A stretch of DNA of 15,593 nt from Actinomycetes bacterium (GTDB taxonomy: Bacteria; Actinomycetota; Actinomycetes; Actinomycetales; Microbacteriaceae), in the NCBI GenBank assembly GCA_023436775.1, contig JAEZHW010000020.1, positions 1-15,593 on the forward strand, read 5' to 3'. Shown here in pieces: positions 1 through 9,491 of this stretch (position 1 is the stretch's first letter; every line of letters begins with the position of its first letter). The translations under genes were made by a program, and so were the position numbers. Below the pieces are notes generated by a model. That model was not told the origin of the DNA and ran no database searches. It saw only the letters and a list, made by a program, of their open reading frames with translations.

Positions 1-36
1 GTCGCCGGGGACCCGAACCCGGCGACTGCGCTTTTC
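1..36 (+). terminator. GC-rich hairpin, probable terminator of a gene left of the window
   Basis: Bases 1-9 (GTCGCCGGG) pair perfectly with 18-26 (CCCGGCGAC) around an 8-nt loop. A short T-run (TGCGCTTTTC) follows at 27-36, so the hairpin would act as an intrinsic terminator for rightward transcription. A second, weaker stem can form at 26-51 (CTGC/GCAG plus TTTTC/GAGAA with a bulge). The sequence looks superficially like a tRNA T-arm on the minus strand, but the 9-bp stem is too long and the loop is not canonical. The upstream gene lies outside the window, so the role is inferred. Confidence 0.45.
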
Positions 37-96
37 CACTATGAGAAGCAGATGTCTGGGCTACGATTTCATCGTTGGTCGGAGACACTGGAAACG

Positions 97-126
97 GGGA
101 CAGGCGACGATGTCTGAACCTAGATT
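97..126 (+). promoter_or_regulatory. Possible promoter of the LacI-family gene, with an overlapping near-palindrome
   Basis: A -10-like TAGATT (121-126) lies 18 bp downstream of GGGACA (97-102), which matches four of six bases of the TTGACA box. A near-palindrome TGAACCTAGATTCA (115-128, 12 of 14 bases symmetric) covers the -10 box. This is the usual place for an autoregulatory operator, but it lacks the central CG common in LacI-family sites. Both boxes are weak, so this is a candidate only. Confidence 0.3.
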
Positions 127-150
127 CAATCAGGGAAGAATCGAGGTCCT

Positions 151-1188
151 GTGAAGTCAGCAGACCAGAACGGGCGCAGCGCACCGACCTTGGAAGAGGT
201 CGCCGCACTCGCAGGCGTGTCGCGCGCCACTGCATCTCGGGTAATTAACGGCGCACACCGGGCGAGCCCGGAGGCCGTCGCGGCCGTGAACGAAGCAATC
301 AAGAAGTTGGACTACGTGCCCAACCGCGCCGCCCGTGCGCTGGCCAGTCGGCAGACCCACGCCATCGCGCTGATCGTGCCGGAAGAGGCGGATCGCTTCT
401 TCGGCGACCCCTTCTTCGCCAGCATCGTGGGTGGCATCACCTCCCGCATCCAGCCGACCGACTACGTGCTGAACCTCATCATTGGCGCCTCCGACATGAA
501 TCGGAAGACCGCTCGGTACCTGGCTGGCGGCAATGTCGACGGCGCGCTGGTGGTCTCCCAGCACGGCAGCAACGCCCTGCTCGAGATGCTGCCCGAGAAT
601 GTGCCGGTCGTGTTTGGTGGACAGCCGCTTGATGATCCGAACGAGCGCGCCTACTACGTGGACGTGGACAACGTCGCCGGCGCTCGGACTGCGGTGCAGC
701 ACCTGGTCAAGCTTGGCCGGAAGCGCATCGCGACCATCACCGGTCCGATGGACATGCATGCGTCCCGGGACCGTCTCACCGGCTGGCAGCAGGTGCTCAG
801 CGAGGCTGGCCTCGAGCTGCTGCCGATTGAGCACGGTGACTTTACCGGCGGTTCCGGTGCCGCGGCGATGCGACGCATCCTGGAGCACACCCCGGATCTC
901 GACGCGGTGTTCGTCGCGAGCGACCTGATGGCCGCCGGCGCGGTGACCGTGCTGCGCGAACGTGGCTTCAAGGTGCCGGACGACGTTGCGGTGATGGGCT
1001 ACGACAACTCGCCGGTGTCAGTGCGAGGCGACATCAAGCTGTCGACCATTGCCCAGCCCAGTGCCCAGATGGGTCGCGAAATGGTGGATATGCTGCTCGG
1101 CCTGCTTGGCGGCAAGCAGCCACCGGCTCGCGGTCGCATTCTGGAGACGAGCCTGATCCTGCGCGACTCGGCGCCGGCAGCGGACTAG
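151..1188 (+). CDS. LacI-family transcriptional regulator
   Basis: DNA-binding sugar-responsive regulator of 345 residues, the usual length for the family. Residues about 13-60 form the N-terminal helix-turn-helix and hinge helix: TLEEVAALAGVSRATASRVI, then a VNEAI..LDYVPNRAARAL segment. The rest is a periplasmic-binding-protein-like effector domain, with typical blocks YVDVDNVAGARTAVQHLV, RDRLTGWQQVL, FVASDLMAAGAV and MGYDNS. The GTG start has GAGG only about 4 nt upstream and GGGAAG about 12 nt upstream, so the ribosome-binding site is unremarkable; no better internal start precedes the HTH. The stop interlocks with the convergent ligase gene. The target and ligand cannot be read from the sequence: the rhamnose locus lies 6 kb away, and the genes to the left are not visible. 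Confidence 0.93.
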   Translation: MKSADQNGRSAPTLEEVAALAGVSRATASRVINGAHRASPEAVAAVNEAIKKLDYVPNRAARALASRQTHAIALIVPEEADRFFGDPFFASIVGGITSRIQPTDYVLNLIIGASDMNRKTARYLAGGNVDGALVVSQHGSNALLEMLPENVPVVFGGQPLDDPNERAYYVDVDNVAGARTAVQHLVKLGRKRIATITGPMDMHASRDRLTGWQQVLSEAGLELLPIEHGDFTGGSGAAAMRRILEHTPDLDAVFVASDLMAAGAVTVLRERGFKVPDDVAVMGYDNSPVSVRGDIKLSTIAQPSAQMGREMVDMLLGLLGGKQPPARGRILETSLILRDSAPAAD

Positions 1189-2237
1189 GGGACGCGGTAG
1201 ATCCACTCCGGGGTGGTGAACTTGCTGACCACCAGTTCTTCGGCCTCAGCGAGCTCCTCCGGAGTGATCTCGCCGGGCACCGTCCGGTGCAGGCCCATGA
1301 AGGTCTGCTTTAGGTGCTCGGTGATGTCTTCACGACTCAGGCCGGTCTGGCTGCGCAGCGGATCCACGCGCTTGACGGCGCTGGCGATGCCCTTGTCGCT
1401 GAGCTTCTCGCGGCCAATGCGCAGCACCTCGGTCATCTTCTGCGCATCGATGTCGTAGCTCATGGTGGCGTGATGCAGGATCGCCCCCGACCCGAGGCGC
1501 TTCTGTGCTGCGCCGCCGATCTTGCCCTTCGGTGAGGCGATGTCGTTGAGCGGCTTGTACTCGGCCTCGATGCCTAGGCTGCGCAGGCCATGCAGCACCC
1601 AGTCGTCCAGAAAGGCGTAGGACTCTGCGAACGGCATGCCAGCGACCAGTTCACCCGGCACCGACAATGAGTAGGTGATGACCGAGCCCGGCTCGACGAA
1701 CATGGTGCCGCCACCCGAGATACGACGCACGACCTCGATGCCGTGGCGCTCGGCCGCCTCGAGGTCGACTTCGTTCTTGACCGACTGGAAGCTGCCGAGG
1801 ATGGCTACCCCGGGCATGTCCCACTCCCAGAAGCGCAGGGTGGGGCGGCGACGGCCAGCCCCCACCGCCTCGGTGAGCACCTGGTCGAGGGCGAGGTTCA
1901 GTCGGCCCGGTAGCGGGGCGTGGTGCACGATCTCCCAGGTGTAGTCGTCCCAATCGGTGGCCTGTGTCAGCGCGCGACGCACCACGATGCCGACCGCCTC
2001 GGGAGTGAAGCCGAAGAGGACCGTCCCCTCCGGCAGGGCGAGGCGCACGCGCTCGGCGATGGCGGCTGCGTCGGTCTCGACGGCGATGCCGCGCAGGGCG
2101 GCGTTGATCGCGTCCAGGGCCTCGTCTGGCTCCAGGAAGAAGTCACCGGCGAGGCGCGCCTCGGTGATGACGCCGCCAGCTACTTCGAGGTCGACAACGA
2201 CGAGCTTGCCGCCCGGGACCTTGTATTCGCCATGCAT
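1185..2237 (-). CDS. lplA: Lipoate-protein ligase A family protein with an N-terminal accessory-like domain
   Basis: Predicted cytosolic enzyme that activates lipoate with ATP and attaches it to a lysine of lipoyl domains in 2-oxoacid dehydrogenases or GcvH. The catalytic domain (about 100-350) shows the family core RRISGGGTMF at 171-180, followed by PGSVITYSL, then GKIGGAAQKR with the expected lysine K239, and LHHATMSYDID at 254-264. Residues about 8-90 (GGKLVVVDLEVAGGVITEARLAGDFF...) resemble the LplA accessory domain that sits at the C-terminus in E. coli LplA; here it appears to be N-terminal. The gene is the last of a leftward cluster, 9 nt after the hydrolase gene. Octanoyl-transferase activity (LipM-like) is an alternative, because the catalytic folds are related. 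Confidence 0.85.
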   Translation of the reverse strand: MHGEYKVPGGKLVVVDLEVAGGVITEARLAGDFFLEPDEALDAINAALRGIAVETDAAAIAERVRLALPEGTVLFGFTPEAVGIVVRRALTQATDWDDYTWEIVHHAPLPGRLNLALDQVLTEAVGAGRRRPTLRFWEWDMPGVAILGSFQSVKNEVDLEAAERHGIEVVRRISGGGTMFVEPGSVITYSLSVPGELVAGMPFAESYAFLDDWVLHGLRSLGIEAEYKPLNDIASPKGKIGGAAQKRLGSGAILHHATMSYDIDAQKMTEVLRIGREKLSDKGIASAVKRVDPLRSQTGLSREDITEHLKQTFMGLHRTVPGEITPEELAEAEELVVSKFTTPEWIYRVP

Positions 2238-2246
2238 GTCTTCAGC

Positions 2247-3107
2247 CTAGGCGCTGGGCAGATGCTCCTGCAGCCAGGTGAGGACGTCCTGCAGCACTTC
2301 GTCCTTGTTGGTCTCGTTGAAGGGCTCGTGGCGCGCGCCTTCGTACACGATGGTGCGAATGTCGGTGATGCCAGAGCGCTCCCGGTAGGCACGTTCTAGG
2401 CGGCGGACCGATCGGGCACCACCTACAGTGTCCTCCGAACCGACGATGAGCAGCATCGGCAATTCCGGGTCGATGCCACGCTTCGGCCGGCCGAACAGGC
2501 GCGTGGCGTCAACGACGCCGAACAACTTCATCAGCGGTTCCGACGTCGTGAGCGGGTCGTCCTGGAACGCCTGCCAAACGGCTGGGTCCCGGCTCAACCA
2601 CTCCAGACCGGTCGAGTTGGGCCCGCGCCACGGCTTGTTCAAGTCGCCCGCGTTCAGGTAGCCGGGCATCCGATACGAGGAGCCGCTGAGGATGACACCG
2701 GCGACGTTGTCCAGGCGGCCCTGGTTGAGCAGGATCTGCGTGATGAAGGAGCCCCAGCTGTGGCCAATCACGAAGTGCGGCAGATCCGGGTGCTCGGCCT
2801 GGATGTGCTCCACCAGCAGGTTGACGCCGTCCACCGCCGCCGGGTGGCCACCGGGGCCGAGCCGACCAAGGCGCTCGGGGTGGCCAGCGTGCTGCAGAAT
2901 CCCGGTCTTGCCGTGGCCGCGGTGGTCGTCGCCGTAGACGGTGAAGCCGTGCTGGTTCAGGAATGCGGCCACATGCTCGTAGCGGCCAATGTGCTCGCCG
3001 ACGCCATGCACCAGCTGCACCACCGCAACCGGGCTCTTGGCGTCCCAGCGCCGGTAGTGCAGGTCGATCCCGTACGCGTCAGTGAGGTGCGCTTCCGTAG
3101 CGGCCAT
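2247..3107 (-). CDS. Alpha/beta hydrolase, monoacylglycerol lipase-like
   Basis: Serine hydrolase of 286 residues with a complete catalytic triad: nucleophile Ser117 in GHSWGS (115-120), Asp226 in VGSEDTVGG and His260 in EGARHEPFNE. The VHGVGEH segment (33-39) is the HGxGE-type oxyanion loop of the monoglyceride lipase/lysophospholipase group ('serine aminopeptidase S33' Pfam fold). DDHRGHGKT (60-68) is also typical. No signal peptide is visible, so the protein is probably cytosolic. The ATG start has AAAGGA about 8 nt upstream. It sits between glpX and lplA in one direction with short gaps, so cotranscription is likely. Release of glycerol feeding gluconeogenesis through GlpX is an attractive link, but it is inference. 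Confidence 0.85.
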   Translation of the reverse strand: MAATEAHLTDAYGIDLHYRRWDAKSPVAVVQLVHGVGEHIGRYEHVAAFLNQHGFTVYGDDHRGHGKTGILQHAGHPERLGRLGPGGHPAAVDGVNLLVEHIQAEHPDLPHFVIGHSWGSFITQILLNQGRLDNVAGVILSGSSYRMPGYLNAGDLNKPWRGPNSTGLEWLSRDPAVWQAFQDDPLTTSEPLMKLFGVVDATRLFGRPKRGIDPELPMLLIVGSEDTVGGARSVRRLERAYRERSGITDIRTIVYEGARHEPFNETNKDEVLQDVLTWLQEHLPSA

Positions 3108-3129
3108 GCCAACGGTCCTTTCTCGCGGA

Positions 3130-3165
3130 TGTTGTCAGGCTATCGGCCTGGCAGCCCTGCCAACA
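3130..3165 (-). other. Intercistronic stem-loop between glpX and the hydrolase gene
   Basis: Nine of ten positions pair between 3130-3139 (TGTTGTCAGG) and 3156-3165 (CCTGCCAACA), with a 16-nt loop, inside the 74-bp gap between the two genes. No T-run follows on the transcribed strand, so this is more likely an mRNA processing, stability or partial attenuation element than a full terminator. The shorter stem GGCAG-gg-CTGCC competes with it. Function is inferred from position only. Confidence 0.35.
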
Positions 3166-3181
3166 GTGCGACGCGAGGCGA

Positions 3182-4198
3182 CTAGTCCGATTCCGGCAAC
3201 CACTTCGACACGAGGTGGTCGGCCGAAACCCGCCGGATCGTGCCGGATCGGGCGCGCAGCACCATGCTCTCGGTCCGAATGATCGGACCCTTGCGACGAA
3301 CGCCGTCGAGCAGTTCACCGTCGGTGACCCCGGTGGCCACGAAGAAGGTGTTGTCGCCCTTGACCATGTCCTCGGCGGACAGCACCGTGTCCAGCGGCAG
3401 GCCCGCGTCAATCGCCTTCTGGCGCTCAGCGTCCGAGGAGGGGGCGAGGCGGCCCTGGATGAAGCCGCCGAGTGCCTTCACCGCGCACGCGGTCACAATG
3501 CCCTCGGGCGAGCCACCGATGCCGACGCACAGGTCGATACGGCTCTGGTAGCGCGCGGCGTTGATGCCACCGGCGACATCGCCGTCGCGCAGCAGGCGGG
3601 TGCCCGCGCCGGCGGCACGAATGTCCTGGATCAGTTGCTCGTGCCGTGGGCGGTCGAGCACGGCCACGAGCAGGTCCGAGACGTCCACGCCCTTGGCCTT
3701 GGCAAGCAAGCGCAGGTTCTCGCCGATCGGGAGGTTCAGGTCCAGCACGCCCACCGCCTCGGGCCCGGCCACCATCTTTTCCATATAGAACACGCTGGAG
3801 ACGTCGAGCATGGTGCCGCGATCCGAGACCGCGATCGTGGAGATGGCGTTCTGCTTGCCGGCGGCAGTGAGGCTGGTGCCGTCGATGGGGTCGACCGCGA
3901 TGTCGCAGAGCGGCCCGCGGCCGGTGCCGACGTGTTCGCCGTTGTGCAACATCGGCGCCTCGTCCTTTTCGCCCTCACCGATCACGACGACACCGTCGAA
4001 GTTCACGGTATTCAGGAACTTGCGCATGGCATCCACGGCGGCGCCGTCAGCGGCGAGCTTGTCGCCCTTGCCGATCCACGGCACTGAGCGGATCGCGGCG
4101 GCCTCGGTCGCGCGGACCAACTCCATCGCGAGGTTGCGATCCGGGTGGTGAAAAAGTTCTTCCGGCTCGCTGGGAACGTCGAATGGACTCGCAGTCAT
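3182..4198 (-). CDS. glpX: Class II fructose-1,6-bisphosphatase
   Basis: Hydrolyses fructose 1,6-bisphosphate to fructose 6-phosphate, the committed step of gluconeogenesis; GlpX is the usual FBPase in actinobacteria. The 338-residue protein has the metal and substrate motifs of the family: GKGDKLAADGAAVDAMR (43-59), IGEGEKDEAPML (73-84) and DPIDGT (103-108), plus GIGGSPEGIVTACAVKALGG and the C-terminal GDNTFFVATGVTDGELL segment. I chose the ATG at 4198 because GAGGAG (4206-4211) lies 7 nt upstream; an in-frame ATG at 4225 would add nine residues (MPASARSPR) with no clear ribosome-binding site. First gene of the leftward set with the hydrolase and lplA. Its leader contains a strong inverted repeat. 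Confidence 0.95.
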   Translation of the reverse strand: MTASPFDVPSEPEELFHHPDRNLAMELVRATEAAAIRSVPWIGKGDKLAADGAAVDAMRKFLNTVNFDGVVVIGEGEKDEAPMLHNGEHVGTGRGPLCDIAVDPIDGTSLTAAGKQNAISTIAVSDRGTMLDVSSVFYMEKMVAGPEAVGVLDLNLPIGENLRLLAKAKGVDVSDLLVAVLDRPRHEQLIQDIRAAGAGTRLLRDGDVAGGINAARYQSRIDLCVGIGGSPEGIVTACAVKALGGFIQGRLAPSSDAERQKAIDAGLPLDTVLSAEDMVKGDNTFFVATGVTDGELLDGVRRKGPIIRTESMVLRARSGTIRRVSADHLVSKWLPESD

Positions 4199-4230
4199 GC
4201 GCGGACTCCTCGCTGAGGCGGGCATAGGTA

Positions 4231-4285
4231 AGGCGCCGTTGACTGACGTACGCGGAGCTACCTGCGCTTGGCGTCAACGGCGCCT
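4231..4285. repeat. Perfect 13-bp inverted repeat in the glpX leader
   Basis: AGGCGCCGTTGAC (4231-4243) and GTCAACGGCGCCT (4273-4285) are exact reverse complements separated by 29 bp. The repeat ends 33 bp upstream of the glpX ATG. On the glpX strand a weak promoter can be drawn (GTGAAA at 4314-4319, TAACCT at 4292-4297, spacer 16), which would start transcription close to the first arm and put a long stem-loop at the mRNA 5' end. It could instead be two half-sites for a DNA-binding protein. No T-run follows either arm, so it does not look like an ordinary terminator. Confidence 0.6.
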
Positions 4286-4398
4286 ACTTCGAGGTTACGA
4301 ACACTCCGCAGATTTTCACGAGCCAGAATGCGTGGAATATCCCCGCTTTTGACAACGCGTGAAGAACGGGCGGACTTGCTGCTGTGGACGCGCGACCA

Positions 4399-4412
4399 CC
4401 GGGTGCACCCGG
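4399..4412. promoter_or_regulatory. Perfect 14-bp palindrome, possible operator
   Basis: CCGGGTGCACCCGG is an exact palindrome, 139 bp before the UvrA-like start codon and just downstream of the isolated TTGACA box. Symmetric sites of this size in a promoter region often bind dimeric regulators, but GC-rich DNA makes such palindromes easier to find by chance. No second copy was noticed in the window. Confidence 0.3.
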
Positions 4413-4486
4413 CACGGGAGCCCGACAACGTGCGTTCACGTTGGGCAGGGCATTGAGGATGCCGTGCCGCTGCGAGAGAATCAGAA

Positions 4487-4524
4487 CCTGCCGCAGAGCG
4501 GCCCCTTCTGCGGGCCACGGCAGG
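4487..4524 (+). promoter_or_regulatory. Two mutually exclusive hairpins before the UvrA-like gene
   Basis: CCGCAGA (4491-4497) pairs with TCTGCGG (4507-4513) around a 9-nt loop. CCTGCCG (4487-4493) pairs with CGGCAGG (4518-4524). The two stems share bases 4491-4493, so they cannot form together in full. The second stem reaches into the purine-rich ribosome-binding region AGGGGAGGA (4522-4530) of the gene starting at 4538. The arrangement allows translational attenuation, which is inference from pairing alone. Confidence 0.35.
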
Positions 4525-4537
4525 GGAGGACGGCACC

Positions 4538-6894
<2,357 letters not shown>

Positions 6895-6922
<28 letters not shown>

Positions 6923-8319
6923 GTGGTGAGCGGGAACGCTGCGGCGACCATGCGACGCAGCGCCTCCAAGTCTCCGCTCACCACGCCGAGAGTGCGCGCC
7001 TGAATCAGCATGTTTCCGATTGCAGTCGCCTCGACCGGACCCGCATGCACGGGGACTCCAGCCAAGTCTGCGGTGCGCTGGCAGAGCAGTGCGTTCTGCG
7101 AGCCGCCACCGACGATGTGGATGGCATCCACCCGCACGCCCGAGTACTCCGAGGCCGCGTGCACGTTGCGGGCGAAGGCCGTGGCCAGGCTCTCGACGAT
7201 GGAGCGGACGGTCTCGGCGCGGCTGGCGGGCACGGGCAGGCCGTGCTCAGCAGCGTGCTTCGCGATCCGCGTGGCCATGTCGCCGGGGGCCATGAAGTCG
7301 CTGTGGTCGGGGTCGAAGATGGCCACCGGGGCCGTGACCGCCTCGGCCTCGCGCAGTAGCGAAGGCAGGTCGACGGTCTCGCCGCCGCGCTCCCACTCTC
7401 GGACCGACTCGTTGAGCAGCCACATACCCATGACGTTGTGCAGGTAGCGGTAGCGGCCATCCACGCCGCGTTCGTTGGTGAAGTTCGCGGCGCGGCCAGC
7501 CTCGGTGAGGACGGGGCCGTCGGTCTCGACACCGACCAGGGCCCAGGTTCCACAGGAGATGTACGCGAAGTTGGCGTTCTGGGCGGGCACGGCGACCACC
7601 GACGAGGCGGTGTCATGCGATCCGACCGCGATCACGCGCAGCTGCTTGCCGATTTCGCTTCCGACCGACGGCAGCAGGCCACCGAGCTCGGTGCCCGGGG
7701 CTACCAGCTCGGTGAACAGCCGCCGCGGGTAGCCGAGGCGCTCGAGGAGTTCTTCGTCCCAGACCGGCTCGTGCACGGACAGCAGGCCCGTGGTGGACGC
7801 GTTCGTGAGCTCGGTGACTGCAACGCCGCTCAGCCAGTAGCTGATCAGGTCGGGGATCATCAGCAGTCGGTCGGCCAACTCCAACTGGTCCGCCATCGCG
7901 TCCGCACGCAACTGGTAGATGGTGTTGAAGGGCAGGAACTGCAGGCCGTTGCGCTGGTACTGCTCGTCGGGCGACACGTCGGCGGCGACGCTCTCCGCAG
8001 CGGGCGGGTTGCGGTCGTCTCGGTAGTGGTGCGGGTTGCCGAGCAGCGCACCGTTGCGGAACAGGCCGTAGTCGATCGCCCACGAGTCCACGCCGACGCT
8101 GCGCACCTCGGGCAGTCGGCGCACTGCTGCACCGAGCCCAGCCACGATGTCCTGGTACAGGCCGAGGATGTCCCAGTGTAGGGAGTCGTGGACGCGCACC
8201 GGGCCATTGCGGAAGCGTGCCACCTGGGTCAGGCTCAGCTCGCCGCGGTCAAAGGCGCCGAGCATGACACGACCGCTGGTCGCGCCGAGGTCGACGGCGG
8301 CAACAACATCCACTGTCAC
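6895..8319 (-). CDS. rhaB: Rhamnulokinase (FGGY-family sugar kinase)
   Basis: Phosphorylates L-rhamnulose to L-rhamnulose 1-phosphate with ATP, the second intracellular step of the phosphorylating rhamnose pathway. The 474 residues are close to E. coli RhaB (489). Family features: phosphate-binding DLGATSGRVMLG (10-21), GVDSWAIDYGL (76-86), GNPHHYRDDR (94-103) and FNTIYQL (131-137), which is characteristic of RhaB among FGGY kinases. Asp236 in GSHDTAS is the likely catalytic base. C-terminal SCGTWALVG and IVGGGSQNALLCQ complete the ATP site. The GTG start has GGAAGG (8331-8336) 11 nt upstream, overlapping the stop region of the preceding dehydrogenase gene; the 17-bp gap implies cotranscription. 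The 3' end overlaps the convergent UvrA-like gene by 28 bp. Confidence 0.9.
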
Positions 8320-8336
8320 GACGATGGGTTCCTTCC

Positions 8337-9347
8337 CTAGGCGGCCACGAACTTGGCGCTCTGGCCCGACTCGATGGCCTGAATGTCGGCAACGAGCATA
8401 GCCATGGCTCGCTGCTGGGTCTGCGCGGTAGCGCCGCCGAGGTGCGGGGTAATGATGACATCGTCACGCAGCGCCAACTGCGGCCACACGCCGTCCGGTT
8501 CGCAGACATCGAGGGCGGCACCGCCGATGGCACCGGACTCCAGTCCAGCCAGCAGCGCAACCTCGTCCAGCAGCGACTGGCGCGCGGTATTGATCACGAA
8601 GGCGCCAGGCTTGAGCAGCGCGAGTTCCTCGGCGCCCATCAGGTGGCGGTTCTCGGCGCTGGCCTTGGCGTGCAGCGTGACGACGTCGCTGCGGCGCAGC
8701 AGCTCGGGCAGGTCGACCAGTTCGACATCGGCCTCGGTGCGGTACGGATCGTAGGCGAGCACGTGCATGCCGTAGCGCTCAGCCTGGCGCGCGACGCGCT
8801 GGCCGATGGCGCCGTAGCCGATGATGCCGATGGTGGCACCCGCTGGCTCGCGGGCCATGAACTGGCCGCCTACGAAGGTGGAGTCGAGGTGGGTTTCGCC
8901 GGCTTCGGACTCGCGGCGCAGCCAGTTCTGGGCGCGGTGCATGCCGCGGAAGAGCATGTGGGTCGAGACCATCGTCAGGTCGGCGACGCTATCGGCGTTC
9001 TTCGCCGGCGTGTGCAGCACGGTCACGCCGTGGTCGCGGGCGGCCTGCAGGTCCACGTTCACCGGGTTGCCACGAGCGCAGGCCACGATGCGCAGCTGGG
9101 GGTTGTGCTCGAACACGGTGCGAGTGACCGCCGCGGCGTGCACGAGCAGGATGTCAGCCCCCTGCGTCCACTCAGCGATGCGGTCCGGGTCACCCTGGTA
9201 CTCGTGAATCTCGCTGATGCCGGGGCGCTCATTCGGCGTCACGCTGCGCACCTCGATGGCACGGTCAGCGGCCAACGCTGCCAGTGCGGGCTCGATCAGA
9301 TCCAGCGGCAAATAGGTGTCGCCGATCGCCAACAACTTCCCCGACAT
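8337..9347 (-). CDS. D-2-hydroxyacid dehydrogenase family oxidoreductase (phosphoglycerate dehydrogenase-like)
   Basis: NAD-dependent dehydrogenase of 336 residues acting on a 2-hydroxy/2-oxo acid; the substrate is unknown. The Rossmann motif GIIGYGAIGQ (174-183) is followed by Asp200 at the end of the second strand, favouring NAD over NADP. The catalytic set is Arg256 (NTARQS), Glu283 (CEPDG) and His302 (TPHLGG). Gln257 replaces the Gly commonly found after the catalytic Arg. The ATG at 9347 is chosen because AAAGGAG (9354-9360) lies 6 nt upstream; a longer start at 9389 would run through the -10 box. It precedes rhaB in one transcript, so it probably handles a metabolite of the same sugar. 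True serine-biosynthetic SerA is unlikely, since there is no ACT domain and the setting is catabolic. Confidence 0.87.
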   Translation of the reverse strand: MSGKLLAIGDTYLPLDLIEPALAALAADRAIEVRSVTPNERPGISEIHEYQGDPDRIAEWTQGADILLVHAAAVTRTVFEHNPQLRIVACARGNPVNVDLQAARDHGVTVLHTPAKNADSVADLTMVSTHMLFRGMHRAQNWLRRESEAGETHLDSTFVGGQFMAREPAGATIGIIGYGAIGQRVARQAERYGMHVLAYDPYRTEADVELVDLPELLRRSDVVTLHAKASAENRHLMGAEELALLKPGAFVINTARQSLLDEVALLAGLESGAIGGAALDVCEPDGVWPQLALRDDVIITPHLGGATAQTQQRAMAMLVADIQAIESGQSAKFVAA

Positions 9348-9378
9348 TGGGCACTCCTTTGTGGTTGAATCCCTGGTC

Positions 9379-9407
9379 AGTATACGCACGGTTGCACAAG
9401 CGTTCTC
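9379..9407 (-). promoter_or_regulatory. Promoter of the dehydrogenase-rhaB operon
   Basis: Reading leftward, TATACT (9379-9384) matches five of six bases of the -10 consensus, with a weak -35 (GAGAAC, 9402-9407) at 17 bp. Transcription would begin near 9372, giving a leader of about 25 nt before the ATG at 9347. The SorC-type operator 9411-9426 lies directly upstream of the -35 region, so binding there could repress or activate this promoter. Confidence 0.55.
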
Positions 9408-9410
9408 ATC

Positions 9411-9426
9411 GTGAACATATGTTCAC
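9411..9426. promoter_or_regulatory. Perfect 16-bp palindromic operator between divergent genes
   Basis: GTGAACATATGTTCAC is an exact palindrome in the gap between the dehydrogenase gene and the SorC-family regulator gene. Its core TGAACA-NN-TGTTCA occurs again at 10675-10688, upstream of the importer operon. TGAAC/GTTCA half-sites resemble operators known for SorC/DeoR-type regulators such as LsrR and B. subtilis DeoR. On the plus strand it overlaps the likely -35 region of the regulator gene (-10-like TAGGCT, 9443-9448), which suggests autoregulation. Confidence 0.7.
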
Positions 9427-9491
9427 CAACGGCGAAAGGCGCTAGGCTGGTCGCGGGGATCACTGAACACGTGGCGGGGAAGGGTGGCACG

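Larger units (their letters stand above)
4199..4537. other. Divergent intergenic region between glpX and the UvrA-like gene
   Basis: About 339 bp without a convincing gene. It holds the 13-bp inverted repeat near glpX, a perfect TTGACA box on the plus strand (4349-4354) with no good -10 partner at 16-19 bp, a 14-bp palindrome (4399-4412) and two competing hairpins at 4487-4524. Open frames crossing it (for example 4268-4456 and 4359-4541) have no coding features I recognise. The region must carry divergent promoters for glpX and the UvrA-like gene, but I cannot place either with confidence. Confidence 0.6.

Noticed and set aside
1..70. tRNA-like 3' half on the minus strand (GGGTTCGGGTCCC-like arm, CTCAT-like anticodon region)
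   Set aside because: The T-arm-like stem is 9 bp, too long; the loop has a non-canonical base at the invariant A position, and no D-arm or acceptor stem can be built. A terminator hairpin fits better.
3215..4087. Open frame of 290 codons opposite glpX
   Set aside because: Mirror of the GlpX coding frame, with low-complexity His/Ala/Val/Gly-rich translation and no ribosome site or motif.
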